A DNA stretch of 40,256 bases, taken from assembly GCA_947598825.1 (NCBI GenBank), contig CANQFM010000026.1, forward strand, positions 1-40,256, written 5' to 3'. This DNA comes from an uncultured Eisenbergiella sp. Lineage in GTDB: Bacteria > Bacillota > Clostridia > Lachnospirales > Lachnospiraceae. This document shows positions 26,998-33,896 of this stretch, piece by piece (the first letter of the stretch is position 1; every line of letters begins with the position of its first letter). A program made the position numbers and the translations under genes. The notes beneath the pieces were generated by a model. It was not told the origin of the DNA. It worked only from the letters and a program-made list of their open reading frames with translations, and did not search any database.

Positions 26998-27026
26998 ATT
27001 ATAGCATCCACAGCAGGGCAGGTCAA
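26998..27026 (-). promoter_or_regulatory. Sigma-A promoter of carAB
   Basis: Minus strand TTGACC (27026-27021), 17 bp, TATAAT (27003-26998). Near perfect. Start of transcription is expected near 26991, at the foot of the leader hairpin. Confidence 0.85.
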
Positions 27027-27054
27027 GGCTCAAATCTGATTTTTCCTGACGGAA

Positions 27055-27076
27055 TTTGCAAAGATTTTGCAAAGAT
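27055..27076. repeat. Tandem 11-bp repeat upstream of the carAB promoter
   Basis: TTTGCAAAGAT occurs twice head to tail (27055-27065 and 27066-27076), 29 bp upstream of the carAB -35. One-turn spacing would place both copies on the same DNA face, as for an activator or repressor. Function is unknown. Confidence 0.45.
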
Positions 27077-27124
27077 TTATGACAGGATCTCTTCCGGCCT
27101 GGCTGCTTTCGGTCTATCTGTGGA

Positions 27125-27733
27125 CTACCATGCCGCCGCAATGGTTTCCACCGCGGCCGTCAGCGCTGCGACCAGCATATCCTGGGACATGGAGGGCTCC
27201 TGCGGCCTGTCTGCGACCTGGGACGGCAGATAGGGAATATGAAGAAAGCCACTCTGTTTTTTGGGGAACCGGGTGGCGAGCAGATGACAGACCCCGTAAG
27301 TCACCTGATTGCAGACAAAAGTGCCCGCCGAATAGGAGAGAACGGCAGGGATCCCGTCCCGGCGGAGCCGTTCTACGATCCTGCGGGCGGGTATGGTTGT
27401 AAAATAGGCGGCCGGCCCATCGGCGGCTATCGGCTCGTCCATAGGCTGGAAACCATCATTGTCCGGGATCCGTGCATCCGAAAGATTAATGCCAACCCGC
27501 TCTACGGCGATGGCGGCATTGCCTCCGGCCTGTCCCACCGACAGAACGACGTCAGGATCATATTTTTCTATGGCTTTCTCGATGGCCGGGAGGGCGCGCT
27601 GAAAGGAAGTCGGGATCTCAAGCTTTATCAGGTCGGCGCCAGCGATCTTTTCCGGCAGCAGGCGAACCGTTTCGATGGAAGGATTCACGGCCTCGCCGCC
27701 GAAAGGGTCGAATCCTGTGATCAGTATTTTCAT
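27125..27733 (-). CDS. pcp: Pyroglutamyl-peptidase I
   Basis: A cytoplasmic cysteine peptidase (202 residues) that removes N-terminal pyroglutamate from peptides. The start MKILITGFDPFGGEAVNPS is the family signature. The catalytic Glu lies in GGNAAIAVERVGIN, the Cys in SYSAGTFVCNQ, and the His in FLHIPYLP. It is slightly shorter than the usual 210-215. GGAGG stands eight bases before ATG 27733; an upstream in-frame ATG at 27781 falls in the promoter. It lies upstream of carAB on the same strand but has its own promoter. Confidence 0.94.
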   Translation of the reverse strand: MKILITGFDPFGGEAVNPSIETVRLLPEKIAGADLIKLEIPTSFQRALPAIEKAIEKYDPDVVLSVGQAGGNAAIAVERVGINLSDARIPDNDGFQPMDEPIAADGPAAYFTTIPARRIVERLRRDGIPAVLSYSAGTFVCNQVTYGVCHLLATRFPKKQSGFLHIPYLPSQVADRPQEPSMSQDMLVAALTAAVETIAAAW

Positions 27734-27739
27734 AGAGGG

Positions 27740-27793
27740 ATCCTCCTTTGCATGTGTTTGCCCGTGTTTATTATAATCCATGCAAAGGAGGAT
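27740..27793. repeat. 15-bp perfect inverted repeat across the pcp promoter and ribosome binding site
   Basis: ATCCTCCTTTGCATG (27740-27754) and CATGCAAAGGAGGAT (27779-27793) are exact reverse complements, 24 bp apart. The first arm is the pcp ribosome binding site; the second fills the spacer between -35 and -10 and puts an AAGGAGG on the plus strand with no gene behind it. It may be an operator or a rearrangement scar. Confidence 0.65.
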
Positions 27794-27798
27794 GTAAA
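27770..27798 (-). promoter_or_regulatory. Sigma-A promoter of pcp
   Basis: Minus strand TTTACA (27798-27793), 17 bp, TATAAT (27775-27770). Confidence 0.75.
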
Positions 27799-27837
27799 TT
27801 TGAATTTCCGGCTGCGTCCGACTCTGCTCAGAGGACG

Positions 27838-28149
27838 TCAGTGTTTACATTCCCGGATCGCCAGATGCAGACGGGTAAATAATTCGTCGTATTTGATCTG
27901 GGGCATATTAAGCTGCGTCACGGTGGTATGCAGGCTGAGAGGGATCTGCCGCCCCTCGAAGGAAATAGGATCTCCGTTGTGCCGGATGATCTCGTCTGCA
28001 ATGCGCTGCGCGCGGTCGAGGGATCTTTCGTTCGTCAGCATGCAGAATTCATCTCCGCCGATGCGGAATACCAGGTCCTCGTCCCCGGCGGCTTCCATCC
28101 GACGCATGGACTCCAGGATCGCGATATCCCCGGCTTTCCTCCCGCTACG
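27838..28149 (-). pseudogene. Truncated GGDEF-domain fragment
   Basis: The frame encodes the second half of a diguanylate cyclase domain: KAGDIAILES, then FRIGGDEFCML with the full GGDEF signature, and about 55 further residues to a natural stop. An ATG at 28107 would give an 89-residue product, but homology continues about 14 codons further upstream without a start, and the first half of the domain (the DxLTGxxNR region) is missing. The nucleotide-binding half being lost, cyclase activity is not expected. It is read as a remnant. A candidate -10 TATAAT lies just upstream but its -35 is poor. Confidence 0.7.
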
Positions 28150-28169
28150 ATATCGTGATCTTATTATAG

Positions 28170-28235
28170 CATTCCCGGTGGGGCATGTTTTGATTTTTTG
28201 AAGAAAGCGGCGCAGCCGAACCGCCGCCGGGAATG
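28170..28235. repeat. Nested inverted repeats between the GGDEF remnant and hflX
   Basis: CATTCCCGG (28170-28178) and CCGGGAATG (28227-28235) form outer arms. A GCGGCG/CGCCGC stem (28207-28212 with 28222-28227) lies inside, followed on the minus strand by TTTCTT. It may be an orphaned terminator or a rearrangement scar. Nothing else is seen in 28150-28285. Confidence 0.35.
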
Positions 28236-28285
28236 TGGGGATCGGAAATCTTACAGTGCGGAAACGGAAATATTACGGACGCCGC

Positions 28286-28314
28286 TTGTTTTTTTGGCCT
28301 CTTCCAGATACAAT
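28286..28314 (+). promoter_or_regulatory. Candidate promoter of the hflX operon
   Basis: TTGTTT (28286-28291), 17 bp, TACAAT (28309-28314), 41 bp before the hflX ATG. Confidence 0.55.
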
Positions 28315-28355
28315 AGTGGGTATAGGCAGCGGAGCGTTTGTTAAAGGAGAGATGC

Positions 28356-29639
28356 ATGCAAAAAGTGATACTGGCCGGAGTCAACGTCAGGGACGATCCG
28401 GATTTTGAACGTTCCATGGAGGAACTGGAAAGTTTGGCGCAGGCCTGCGATATGGAAGTGGCAGCACGGGCAGTACAAAATCTTCCGGCTGTCCATAACG
28501 CGCTTTATATCGGGAGCGGAAAGGTGAAGGAAGTCAGGGATCTGGCGTCTATGACAGGGGCGGACTGCGTTGTGTTCGACAATTCGCTGTCGCCCTCGCA
28601 GCAGCGCAATCTACAGGAGGAACTGGGGGTTGCGGTGCTGGACCGCACGAATTTGATCCTGGAGATCTTCAACCGGCGGGCCCGGACCAAAGAGGCGCGG
28701 CTGCAGGTGGAAAGCGCCAGCCTGCAGTATATGCTGCCCCGGCTGGTGGGGATGCGTCAGGCGCTGTCCCGGCAGGGCGGCGGCGCAGGCGCGGGCGGAG
28801 GCGCCGGTGCGGGAGGCGGACTGGCAAACCGCGGCGCGGGCGAGACGAAGCTGGAACTGGATCGCCGTCGCATCGAAAAGCGCATTAGCGAGCTTCGGCG
28901 GGAACTGGCGGCCATCGAGCAGGACCGGATGACCCAGCAGAAAATGCGCCGGGCCAGCAGCCTGCCCTCCGTCGCTCTGGTAGGGTATACCAATGCGGGC
29001 AAGTCCACGCTGCTCAACCGGATGCTGGATGTATATATGGAAGAGAACGACAAAAAGGTTCTGGAAAAGGACATGCTTTTTGCCACCCTCGATACGACCG
29101 TGCGCAGGATCAGTCCAGGCGACAACCGGGATTTTTTGCTTTCCGATACGGTGGGCTTTATTGACAAGCTGCCCCATACGCTCATCCAGGCGTTTCGCAG
29201 CACGCTGGCCGAAGCCTGCAGCGCGGACCTGCTTTTGCAGGTGGTGGATTTTTCCGATCCGCATCACAGGGAACAGATGCAGGTCACCCAGAAGACGCTG
29301 CAGGAGCTGGGGGCCCAGCAGATCCCCTGTCTGTACGTCATGAACAAAGCCGATCTGGTAATGGAAAGAAGCAGGCTTCCCCGGGTGTCGCAGGATCATA
29401 TTTATCTGTCGGCAAAGGAAGGGATCGGCGTGGAAAAACTGGTGGAGCTGATCCAGGAAAAGCTGTATGCCGGACTGGTGGACTGCGAAATGAAGATCCC
29501 CTATACCGACGGGTCGGCCGTTTCCTATCTGCAGCAAAACGCGGTGATCCTGCAGTTGGAGTATGAAGCGGACGGCGTTTATATGCGCCTGCGGTGCCGG
29601 CGAAACGACGCCGGACGCTACAGCAAGTACAAAATTTGA
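28356..29639 (+). CDS. hflX: Ribosome-associated GTPase HflX
   Basis: HflX (427 residues) is a GTPase that binds the 50S subunit and splits stalled ribosomes. The N-terminal HflX domain and coiled helical linker (ending GAGETKLELDRRRI) precede the GTPase domain with G1 GYTNAGKS (210-217), G3 DTVG (264-267) and G4 NKAD (330-333). Between the two, residues 141-155 are almost only Gly and Ala, from an imperfect GGC/GCx-rich DNA repeat; such a glycine-rich linker is common in the family. AAGGAG lies six bases before ATG 28356. Three small genes follow closely. Confidence 0.95.
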   Translation: MQKVILAGVNVRDDPDFERSMEELESLAQACDMEVAARAVQNLPAVHNALYIGSGKVKEVRDLASMTGADCVVFDNSLSPSQQRNLQEELGVAVLDRTNLILEIFNRRARTKEARLQVESASLQYMLPRLVGMRQALSRQGGGAGAGGGAGAGGGLANRGAGETKLELDRRRIEKRISELRRELAAIEQDRMTQQKMRRASSLPSVALVGYTNAGKSTLLNRMLDVYMEENDKKVLEKDMLFATLDTTVRRISPGDNRDFLLSDTVGFIDKLPHTLIQAFRSTLAEACSADLLLQVVDFSDPHHREQMQVTQKTLQELGAQQIPCLYVMNKADLVMERSRLPRVSQDHIYLSAKEGIGVEKLVELIQEKLYAGLVDCEMKIPYTDGSAVSYLQQNAVILQLEYEADGVYMRLRCRRNDAGRYSKYKI

Positions 29640-29651
29640 GGAGGCAGCCCT

Positions 29652-29882
29652 ATGCGGAAAATGGAATTTAAGATGGAACGCCCTGGTCTGCTGGCGGAGG
29701 GGGATCATGTGACGGTGACGGAAGGGGTGCTGCCCAGCAATTATTATTACACCATCGATCCGTCCCTGGCCATGTCGGGAAATTACCCGTTTCGGGAGAG
29801 ATTGCTGGCCCGGGAGGGGGATGTGGTGAAGATCGTGGAAAACGAACGGGGATTTTATGTGACAGTAGCTTTTGACGAATAA
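29652..29882 (+). CDS. Conserved-looking small protein, function unknown
   Basis: A 76-residue acidic soluble protein with no signal peptide or membrane segment. I do not recognise the family. GGAGG overlaps the hflX stop codon and stands seven bases before ATG 29652, so translation is credible and coupled to hflX; an internal ATG at 29661 is less well placed. The sequence has a beta-rich look (GDHVTVTEGV, GDVVKIVENERGFYVTVAF), suggesting a small barrel-like fold. It lies between hflX and ridA. Confidence 0.65.
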   Translation: MRKMEFKMERPGLLAEGDHVTVTEGVLPSNYYYTIDPSLAMSGNYPFRERLLAREGDVVKIVENERGFYVTVAFDE

Positions 29883-29900
29883 AGAACGGAGGAAAGAACA

Positions 29901-30281
29901 ATGTTAAAAAAAGTGGAGACAAAGAAAGCGCCGGCGGCCATCGGCCCCTATTCCCAGGGGATCATTGCGGGGGATTTTCTGTTCGCGTCCGGACAGATCC
30001 CGATCAACCCTGCCACCGGGCAGATCGAGGCCCAGGGCATTGAAGCCCAGACAGAGCAGGTCATGAAAAACATCGGCGGGCTTTTAGAGGCGGCCGGGGC
30101 GGACTATTCCCAGGTGGTCAAGACCAGTTGCTTTTTGGCGGATATGGGGGATTTCGGCGCATTTAACGCCGTGTATGAAAAATACTTTACCGAGAAACCG
30201 GCCAGAAGCTGCGTGGCGGTCAGACAGCTTCCCAAAAATGTGCTGTGCGAGGTAGAAGTGATCGCTTATCTGGGCGCGTAA
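29901..30281 (+). CDS. ridA: RidA-family enamine/imine deaminase
   Basis: A 126-residue member of the RidA (YjgF/YER057c) family, which hydrolyses reactive 2-aminoacrylate and related imines released by PLP enzymes. The family signature is complete: GPYSQG near residue 16, FASGQIP, and PARSCVAV with the arginine that contacts the substrate carboxylate. GGAGG precedes ATG 29901. In a genome that makes branched amino acids and uses many PLP enzymes (dapL here), the role fits. Confidence 0.95.
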   Translation: MLKKVETKKAPAAIGPYSQGIIAGDFLFASGQIPINPATGQIEAQGIEAQTEQVMKNIGGLLEAAGADYSQVVKTSCFLADMGDFGAFNAVYEKYFTEKPARSCVAVRQLPKNVLCEVEVIAYLGA

Positions 30282-30307
30282 ACGGCGGCGGGAAAAGGAG
30301 GAAAGAC

Positions 30308-30421
30308 ATGTTCGTGATTCTGGCAGGAGGATTACTGGTAATCATCATAGCGGTGGTGGTGGCTGTGGTATCTTCGGTATCCGCTGCGGTAGCTGCGGAT
30401 TCGGATGAACAGGAAGACTGA
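30308..30421 (+). CDS. 37-residue single-span membrane protein
   Basis: A very short gene with an excellent ribosome binding site: AAGGAGG at 30295-30301, six bases, ATG 30308. The product has a hydrophobic stretch from residue 2 to about 30, rich in Val, Ile and Ala, and an acidic tail (DSDEQED), so it should be a single transmembrane helix with a negatively charged end. No family is recognised. It lies 26 bp after ridA and probably shares its transcript. The short length leaves some risk that it is not translated. Confidence 0.6.
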   Translation: MFVILAGGLLVIIIAVVVAVVSSVSAAVAADSDEQED

Positions 30422-30607
30422 ACCTATGGCGGCGCATCTTTCGGGTGGAAACATTTGCCGTCAGGCAGTAAAATAACAACAGATTGATATGAAAAAGGGA
30501 ACTTTTAGTTTTCCTTTGCGTTAAAAACAGGAACTCCTGGTTACTCTTAATGTGACCCTGACAAAAGTATGATTGGTATACAGGCTTTTTCAGAAAAGGG
30601 AGTTCGC

Positions 30608-30925
30608 ATGAAAGATTCATTATTTATTGAGATTGGGGAGAGAATACGCATTCAGCGGCGCAGGATGGGGCTGACACAGGAAAAGGTGGCCGAGATCCTG
30701 GGCATTTCAGTGACTTATTATGGGGAGATCGAGCGGGGAAACCGAAAGATTTCGGTAGAACGCGTGATCACCCTTTGTGAAAAACTGGATATGGAGCCGA
30801 ATTATCTGCTGCTCGGTGAAAAGGAAAAAGGCAGGAAGCTGCTTTCCGTTTTCAAGGACTGTCCCGAAGAAAAGGAACCGGCGCTGGATCAGATCATCCG
30901 ATGTCTGGCGCAGTTATATCGTTAG
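30608..30925 (+). CDS. XRE-family transcriptional regulator
   Basis: A 105-residue DNA-binding protein. A helix-turn-helix of the Cro/CI type fills residues about 8-62 (IGERIRIQRRRMGLTQ, then KVAEILGISVTYYGEIERG), and the rest is a short helical tail. AAGGGAG lies five bases before ATG 30608; an upstream in-frame start at 30569 lacks such a site. It is followed 44 bp later by an ECF sigma factor gene. A similar pair in reverse order lies at 33897-34967. A CAGGAACTCCTG palindrome at 30528-30539 in the upstream gap is a possible operator. Confidence 0.88.
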   Translation: MKDSLFIEIGERIRIQRRRMGLTQEKVAEILGISVTYYGEIERGNRKISVERVITLCEKLDMEPNYLLLGEKEKGRKLLSVFKDCPEEKEPALDQIIRCLAQLYR

Positions 30926-30969
30926 GTTCTTGCAGAGGACTGAAATACAAAGGAAAGTGGCTGAAAGAC

Positions 30970-31542
30970 ATGGGCAGGACTGCTGATTTGGAAGAAAGTT
31001 ATTCGGATCTTTATCTACGCTACCGCGATCGGGTGTTTCGGTATGTCAGAAGGGTCATTCGCGATGAATTTGAGGCGGAGGATCTGACACAGGACGTCTT
31101 TTTCCTGGCTTATGAAAAATGGGATCTGGTGGAGATCCATCCCAATGTTGCCGGGTTTTTGATGATGTCCGCCAGTTTTATGATAAAGAAATGGTTCCGC
31201 CAGCAGAGCCGCACGGTAGTGGATGAGGACGAACTGGTCGCTTTTATTTCCAAAGAAGAAGAGGAACCGGCATGGCTCAGCGATTTTGACATGGTGGATT
31301 TTTACCGCTCGGTGGAGACGGTCCTGTCCGCCGAGGAACTGCGCATACTGCGCTATTATTACGAATATGGCTATACCGCTGCGGAGATGGCGCAGAAGCT
31401 GGGTATTACGGTATCCTGCTTCAAAGTGCGCGTCGCAAGGATGAAGGAAAAGCTGAAACGGCATTTACAGGTAATCTGGATCATGGGCATCCTGACAGGA
31501 AGATGCCGGGTCGTTTGGGTCGTGCTTTCAAGACGGCAATGA
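30970..31542 (+). CDS. ECF-type RNA polymerase sigma factor
   Basis: About 190 residues with sigma region 2 (YRDRVFRYVRRVIRDEFEAE followed by DLTQDVFFLAY) and region 4 (LSAEELRILRYYYEYGYTAA and a helix-turn-helix ending FKVRVARMKEKL). These replace the housekeeping sigma factor in response to an outside signal. It is clearly paralogous to the factor at 33897-34394. After region 4 there is an unusual tail of about 25 hydrophobic and basic residues (IWIMGILTGRCRVVWVV), which may reflect a shifted 3' end. The start is uncertain: ATG 30970 has only a weak GGAAAG upstream. The adjacent membrane protein is the likely anti-sigma partner. Confidence 0.85.
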   Translation: MGRTADLEESYSDLYLRYRDRVFRYVRRVIRDEFEAEDLTQDVFFLAYEKWDLVEIHPNVAGFLMMSASFMIKKWFRQQSRTVVDEDELVAFISKEEEEPAWLSDFDMVDFYRSVETVLSAEELRILRYYYEYGYTAAEMAQKLGITVSCFKVRVARMKEKLKRHLQVIWIMGILTGRCRVVWVVLSRRQ

Positions 31543-31565
31543 GGGCTTGAAGGAAAGGAAAGGGA

Positions 31566-32657
31566 ATGTCAAAAAGGAAAGCTCCGGGGGATGAGAAACT
31601 GATAGAGAGCCTCAGGGAAAAGCTGGATTGGTATACCTTTGAGGCGACGGAGGACGAATATGACGATAAACAGGTCCAGGCCATCACGGATCTTTTGGAT
31701 GCGCTGGATCCCCTTCCGAATGTGAAGATCCGGGAGGACGGTACGCCTGCCGGAACATCCTCTGCGGCTGCGGGTAAGCTGTCCGCAGCGGGAGAGCGGG
31801 ACGCCGAGGATGCGGTTTCAATCCTCGACGCAGAGGCCGCTCTCAAACGTTTTCAGAAGAAATATCAGATCAGCGACGAAGATCTGGCCAAAAAGACCAG
31901 AAAGATCGTGCCGTTTACGGATGCAGAGTTCTCTGAGGAATTTGCTTTTGGGGATAAAAGAAAATTTGGCGATGTGAGGTGGGCGGATCCTGCGGCAGTT
32001 CCCTCTGTGTCCGGGACTGTGCAGGACAGCGCAAAAAAGCGCGGGCGGTTCGGCCGTTTTATCGCCGGCCCGTTTGGCAAGATCGCGGTGGCCGCCTGTG
32101 CCGCTATCGTAGTGATGGCGGTTGGCGTCGGATTTTCGGGGTTTGGCAGTAATGCGTTGTCCCAGAGGTCTTTTTTTGAGTTTGTACGGGATGGAGTGAA
32201 CAGCCTTAAGATAACCGTGACGGGGGATGAGAGGGAGACAGAGGGAGAGAAAGTGGGATTCGATCAGAAAGGAAGAGTGTATTATGATTCCTGGGAGGAA
32301 GTGAAGAGAGAAAGAGAGGATATTCTGGTCCCGGGATATCTGCCGGAAGGGGTCGGATTGCAGGAATTATATAGCGAGAAAGCTGATAATTACACATATT
32401 ATGCAGCAAGATATGCAGAAGAAGGAAATGGCAGCCCCCTTTTTTTACGAATAAAATGTTATGAAGATCGTTATAGTAAATTAATAAACACGATAAAAGA
32501 GGATTGGGAATTGGTCGATTCGGATACTGTTAGAGGCATTTATCTATATAAAAAGGATGGACTTTTTATGATAAAAAAAGTGGTGAATACAAATGTTTAT
32601 AGCCTGATAGGGGATAATATAGAAGAATTAAAAAAGATCGATGATGGGTTAGAGTGA
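31566..32657 (+). CDS. Membrane-anchored sensor/anti-sigma-like protein with DUF4367-like outer domain
   Basis: A 363-residue protein. Residues 1-170 are charged and cytoplasmic, with a helical N-terminal module (LIESLREKLDWYTFEA). One transmembrane helix spans about 172-194. The outer part (about 255-363) resembles DUF4367: VPGYLPEGV, alternating aromatic strands, and a closing NIEELKKIDDGLE. This layout, directly after a sigma gene (23 bp), is typical of anti-sigma or signal-reading partners, which is an inference. From about 32340 the DNA becomes markedly AT-rich, with AGA, ATA and AAT codons, unlike the GC-rich first half. A terminator follows at once. Confidence 0.75.
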   Translation: MSKRKAPGDEKLIESLREKLDWYTFEATEDEYDDKQVQAITDLLDALDPLPNVKIREDGTPAGTSSAAAGKLSAAGERDAEDAVSILDAEAALKRFQKKYQISDEDLAKKTRKIVPFTDAEFSEEFAFGDKRKFGDVRWADPAAVPSVSGTVQDSAKKRGRFGRFIAGPFGKIAVAACAAIVVMAVGVGFSGFGSNALSQRSFFEFVRDGVNSLKITVTGDERETEGEKVGFDQKGRVYYDSWEEVKREREDILVPGYLPEGVGLQELYSEKADNYTYYAARYAEEGNGSPLFLRIKCYEDRYSKLINTIKEDWELVDSDTVRGIYLYKKDGLFMIKKVVNTNVYSLIGDNIEELKKIDDGLE

Positions 32658-32668
32658 TTATAATAGAG

Positions 32669-32699
32669 GTGGGATCATAAATTTGATCCCACTTTTTTT
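32669..32699 (+). terminator. Terminator of the XRE/sigma/sensor operon
   Basis: Perfect 9-bp stem GTGGGATCA/TGATCCCAC (32669-32677 with 32684-32692), loop TAAATT, T7 at 32693-32699. Confidence 0.92.
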
Positions 32700-32774
32700 G
32701 TAACCAAGTGGAGCAGTCAGGGAATAAATAAGTGAAGACACGTTTTGATCCCTATTGCGAACTTGTGTTACAAG

Positions 32775-33170
32775 ATGAAAAGAAAGATCGCTCTATTGTT
32801 ATCTGTCATCATGATATGCGGAATGGCATTGCAGGCATCAGCCGCAGAAAATGACAATTCTTTGGTAGACTGTGAGTTGGGGATTTCCTGCGGATCGGAT
32901 GGCATTATTCTTTCTGCGGATGCTTTTACTACTAGCTATGCCGATGAGATCGGTTGTCGGGATGTTGTGCTGACTGAGACTTATAATGGCGTAACAACGC
33001 ACATTAATATCCCGGGAACAAGTGGTTCCGGATATGATTTTGTCGCATCCGGGACTTATAGGGAAGCTATCAAGGGAGCGACCTATAGCGCTTCCTGCAC
33101 TTTCTATGCGCGGTGGGGCAATACAGAGGATACGATAAGTGTCAGCACCGATTCTTTAGTCTACAACTAA
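32775..33170 (+). CDS. Small secreted protein, unknown function
   Basis: A 131-residue protein with a textbook signal peptide (MKRKIALLLSVIMICGMALQ, cleavage likely after ASA near residue 23). The mature part has four cysteines, enough for two disulfides, and looks beta-rich with many Thr, Ser, Tyr and Gly. No family is recognised. No Shine-Dalgarno sequence precedes ATG 32775, nor is there a better start, which is odd for this window. It lies between two terminators, and I could not find a convincing promoter in 32700-32774. Base composition is lower in GC than its flanks, like the outer domain of the preceding gene. Confidence 0.6.
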   Translation: MKRKIALLLSVIMICGMALQASAAENDNSLVDCELGISCGSDGIILSADAFTTSYADEIGCRDVVLTETYNGVTTHINIPGTSGSGYDFVASGTYREAIKGATYSASCTFYARWGNTEDTISVSTDSLVYN

Positions 33171-33237
33171 ATCTTAAAAAAACATGTCTTCAAAACTAAT
33201 TGAAAGGGGAAAGTTCCATAGGGATATCGAAGAAGAG

Positions 33238-33260
33238 GCCGGCCACGCTGCCGGCTTTTT
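33238..33260 (+). terminator. Terminator after the secreted protein gene
   Basis: GCCGGC arms (33238-33243 with 33250-33255), six-base loop, then T5 at 33256-33260. Confidence 0.8.
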
Positions 33261-33295
33261 CTTATGGAAACCGTCCTGGGATCGATCCGCACACT

Positions 33296-33324
33296 TTGAC
33301 GAAATCGCAGTCCTGTGGTACGAT
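33296..33324 (+). promoter_or_regulatory. Sigma-A promoter of the cupin gene
   Basis: TTGACG (33296-33301), 17 bp, TACGAT (33319-33324). Confidence 0.75.
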
Positions 33325-33380
33325 AAAACTGAAAGAGAAAACAGGATCATAATGGTTTGGGCCAGAAGGAGGAAAAAGGA

Positions 33381-33704
33381 ATGTTTGTTTTTAACGCAGA
33401 TCGCGTCCCTACAAACTGTGAGCCGGGCGTTACCAGAAAGGTCTTATGCTATTCGGAGGAACTGATGATGTGTGAGATCACCTTTGAAAAGGGGGCGCAG
33501 GGGAATTTCCATTCGCACCCGCACAGGCAGATCACCTACATTGCAGAGGGCAGCTTTTCCTTTACGATCGGCGGGGAGACAAAGGTGGTAAAAAAGGGAG
33601 ACAGCGTATTTATGCCCGGCGATGTAGATCATGGCGTCACCTGCCTGGAGGCCGGAAAGCTGGTAGATGTATTTTGCCCGATGCGGGCGGATTTTTTGAA
33701 GTGA
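33381..33704 (+). CDS. Single-domain cupin protein
   Basis: A 107-residue cupin with the metal-binding first motif H44-S-H46-P-H48, then Glu56, and a second-motif histidine in DVDHGVTC. Small stand-alone cupins of this type often bind metals or small ligands or act on sugars or quercetin-like compounds; which applies here cannot be seen. AAGGAGG lies eight bases before ATG 33381. An in-frame TTG at 33357 lies before the ribosome binding site. It forms a single-gene unit with its own promoter and terminator. Confidence 0.88.
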   Translation: MFVFNADRVPTNCEPGVTRKVLCYSEELMMCEITFEKGAQGNFHSHPHRQITYIAEGSFSFTIGGETKVVKKGDSVFMPGDVDHGVTCLEAGKLVDVFCPMRADFLK

Positions 33705-33732
33705 AACGGTAAAAAGGGAATTGTCATTTGCG

Positions 33733-33763
33733 GGACGGCCGGATGCTTTGGCCGTCCTGTTTT
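33733..33763 (+). terminator. Terminator of the cupin gene
   Basis: Stem GGACGGCC/GGCCGTCC (33733-33740 with 33750-33757), nine-base loop, then TGTTTT. Confidence 0.85.
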
Positions 33764-33808
33764 ATGCCTGAACAGGATATATTTTCGGTTATTTTTTTAC
33801 TATTTATC

Positions 33809-33837
33809 TTGAACTCCTGAATTTTCCATTATAAAAT
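33809..33837 (+). promoter_or_regulatory. Candidate promoter of the second sigma factor gene
   Basis: TTGAAC (33809-33814), 17 bp, TAAAAT (33832-33837). The -35 region includes GAACTCCTG, a 9-mer also found upstream of the first XRE gene (30531-30539). Confidence 0.55.
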
Positions 33838-33896
33838 AAACCGATGGAAGAATAAGCGGGTTAGACCGTAGATACGAAAGGAGAAAAGGATGGATC

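Noticed and set aside
27239-28201. 320-residue plus-strand frame opposite pcp and the GGDEF remnant
   Set aside because: Antisense to a well-identified peptidase; no ribosome binding site or family match.
28780-28825. Short GC-rich repeats as a CRISPR or tandem array
   Set aside because: They encode the Gly/Ala linker of HflX and are in-frame coding repeats. No CRISPR array is present anywhere in the window.
30901-30969. Earlier start of the first sigma factor at ATG 30901
   Set aside because: It overlaps the XRE gene, lacks a ribosome binding site, and adds residues not seen in sigma region 2 relatives.
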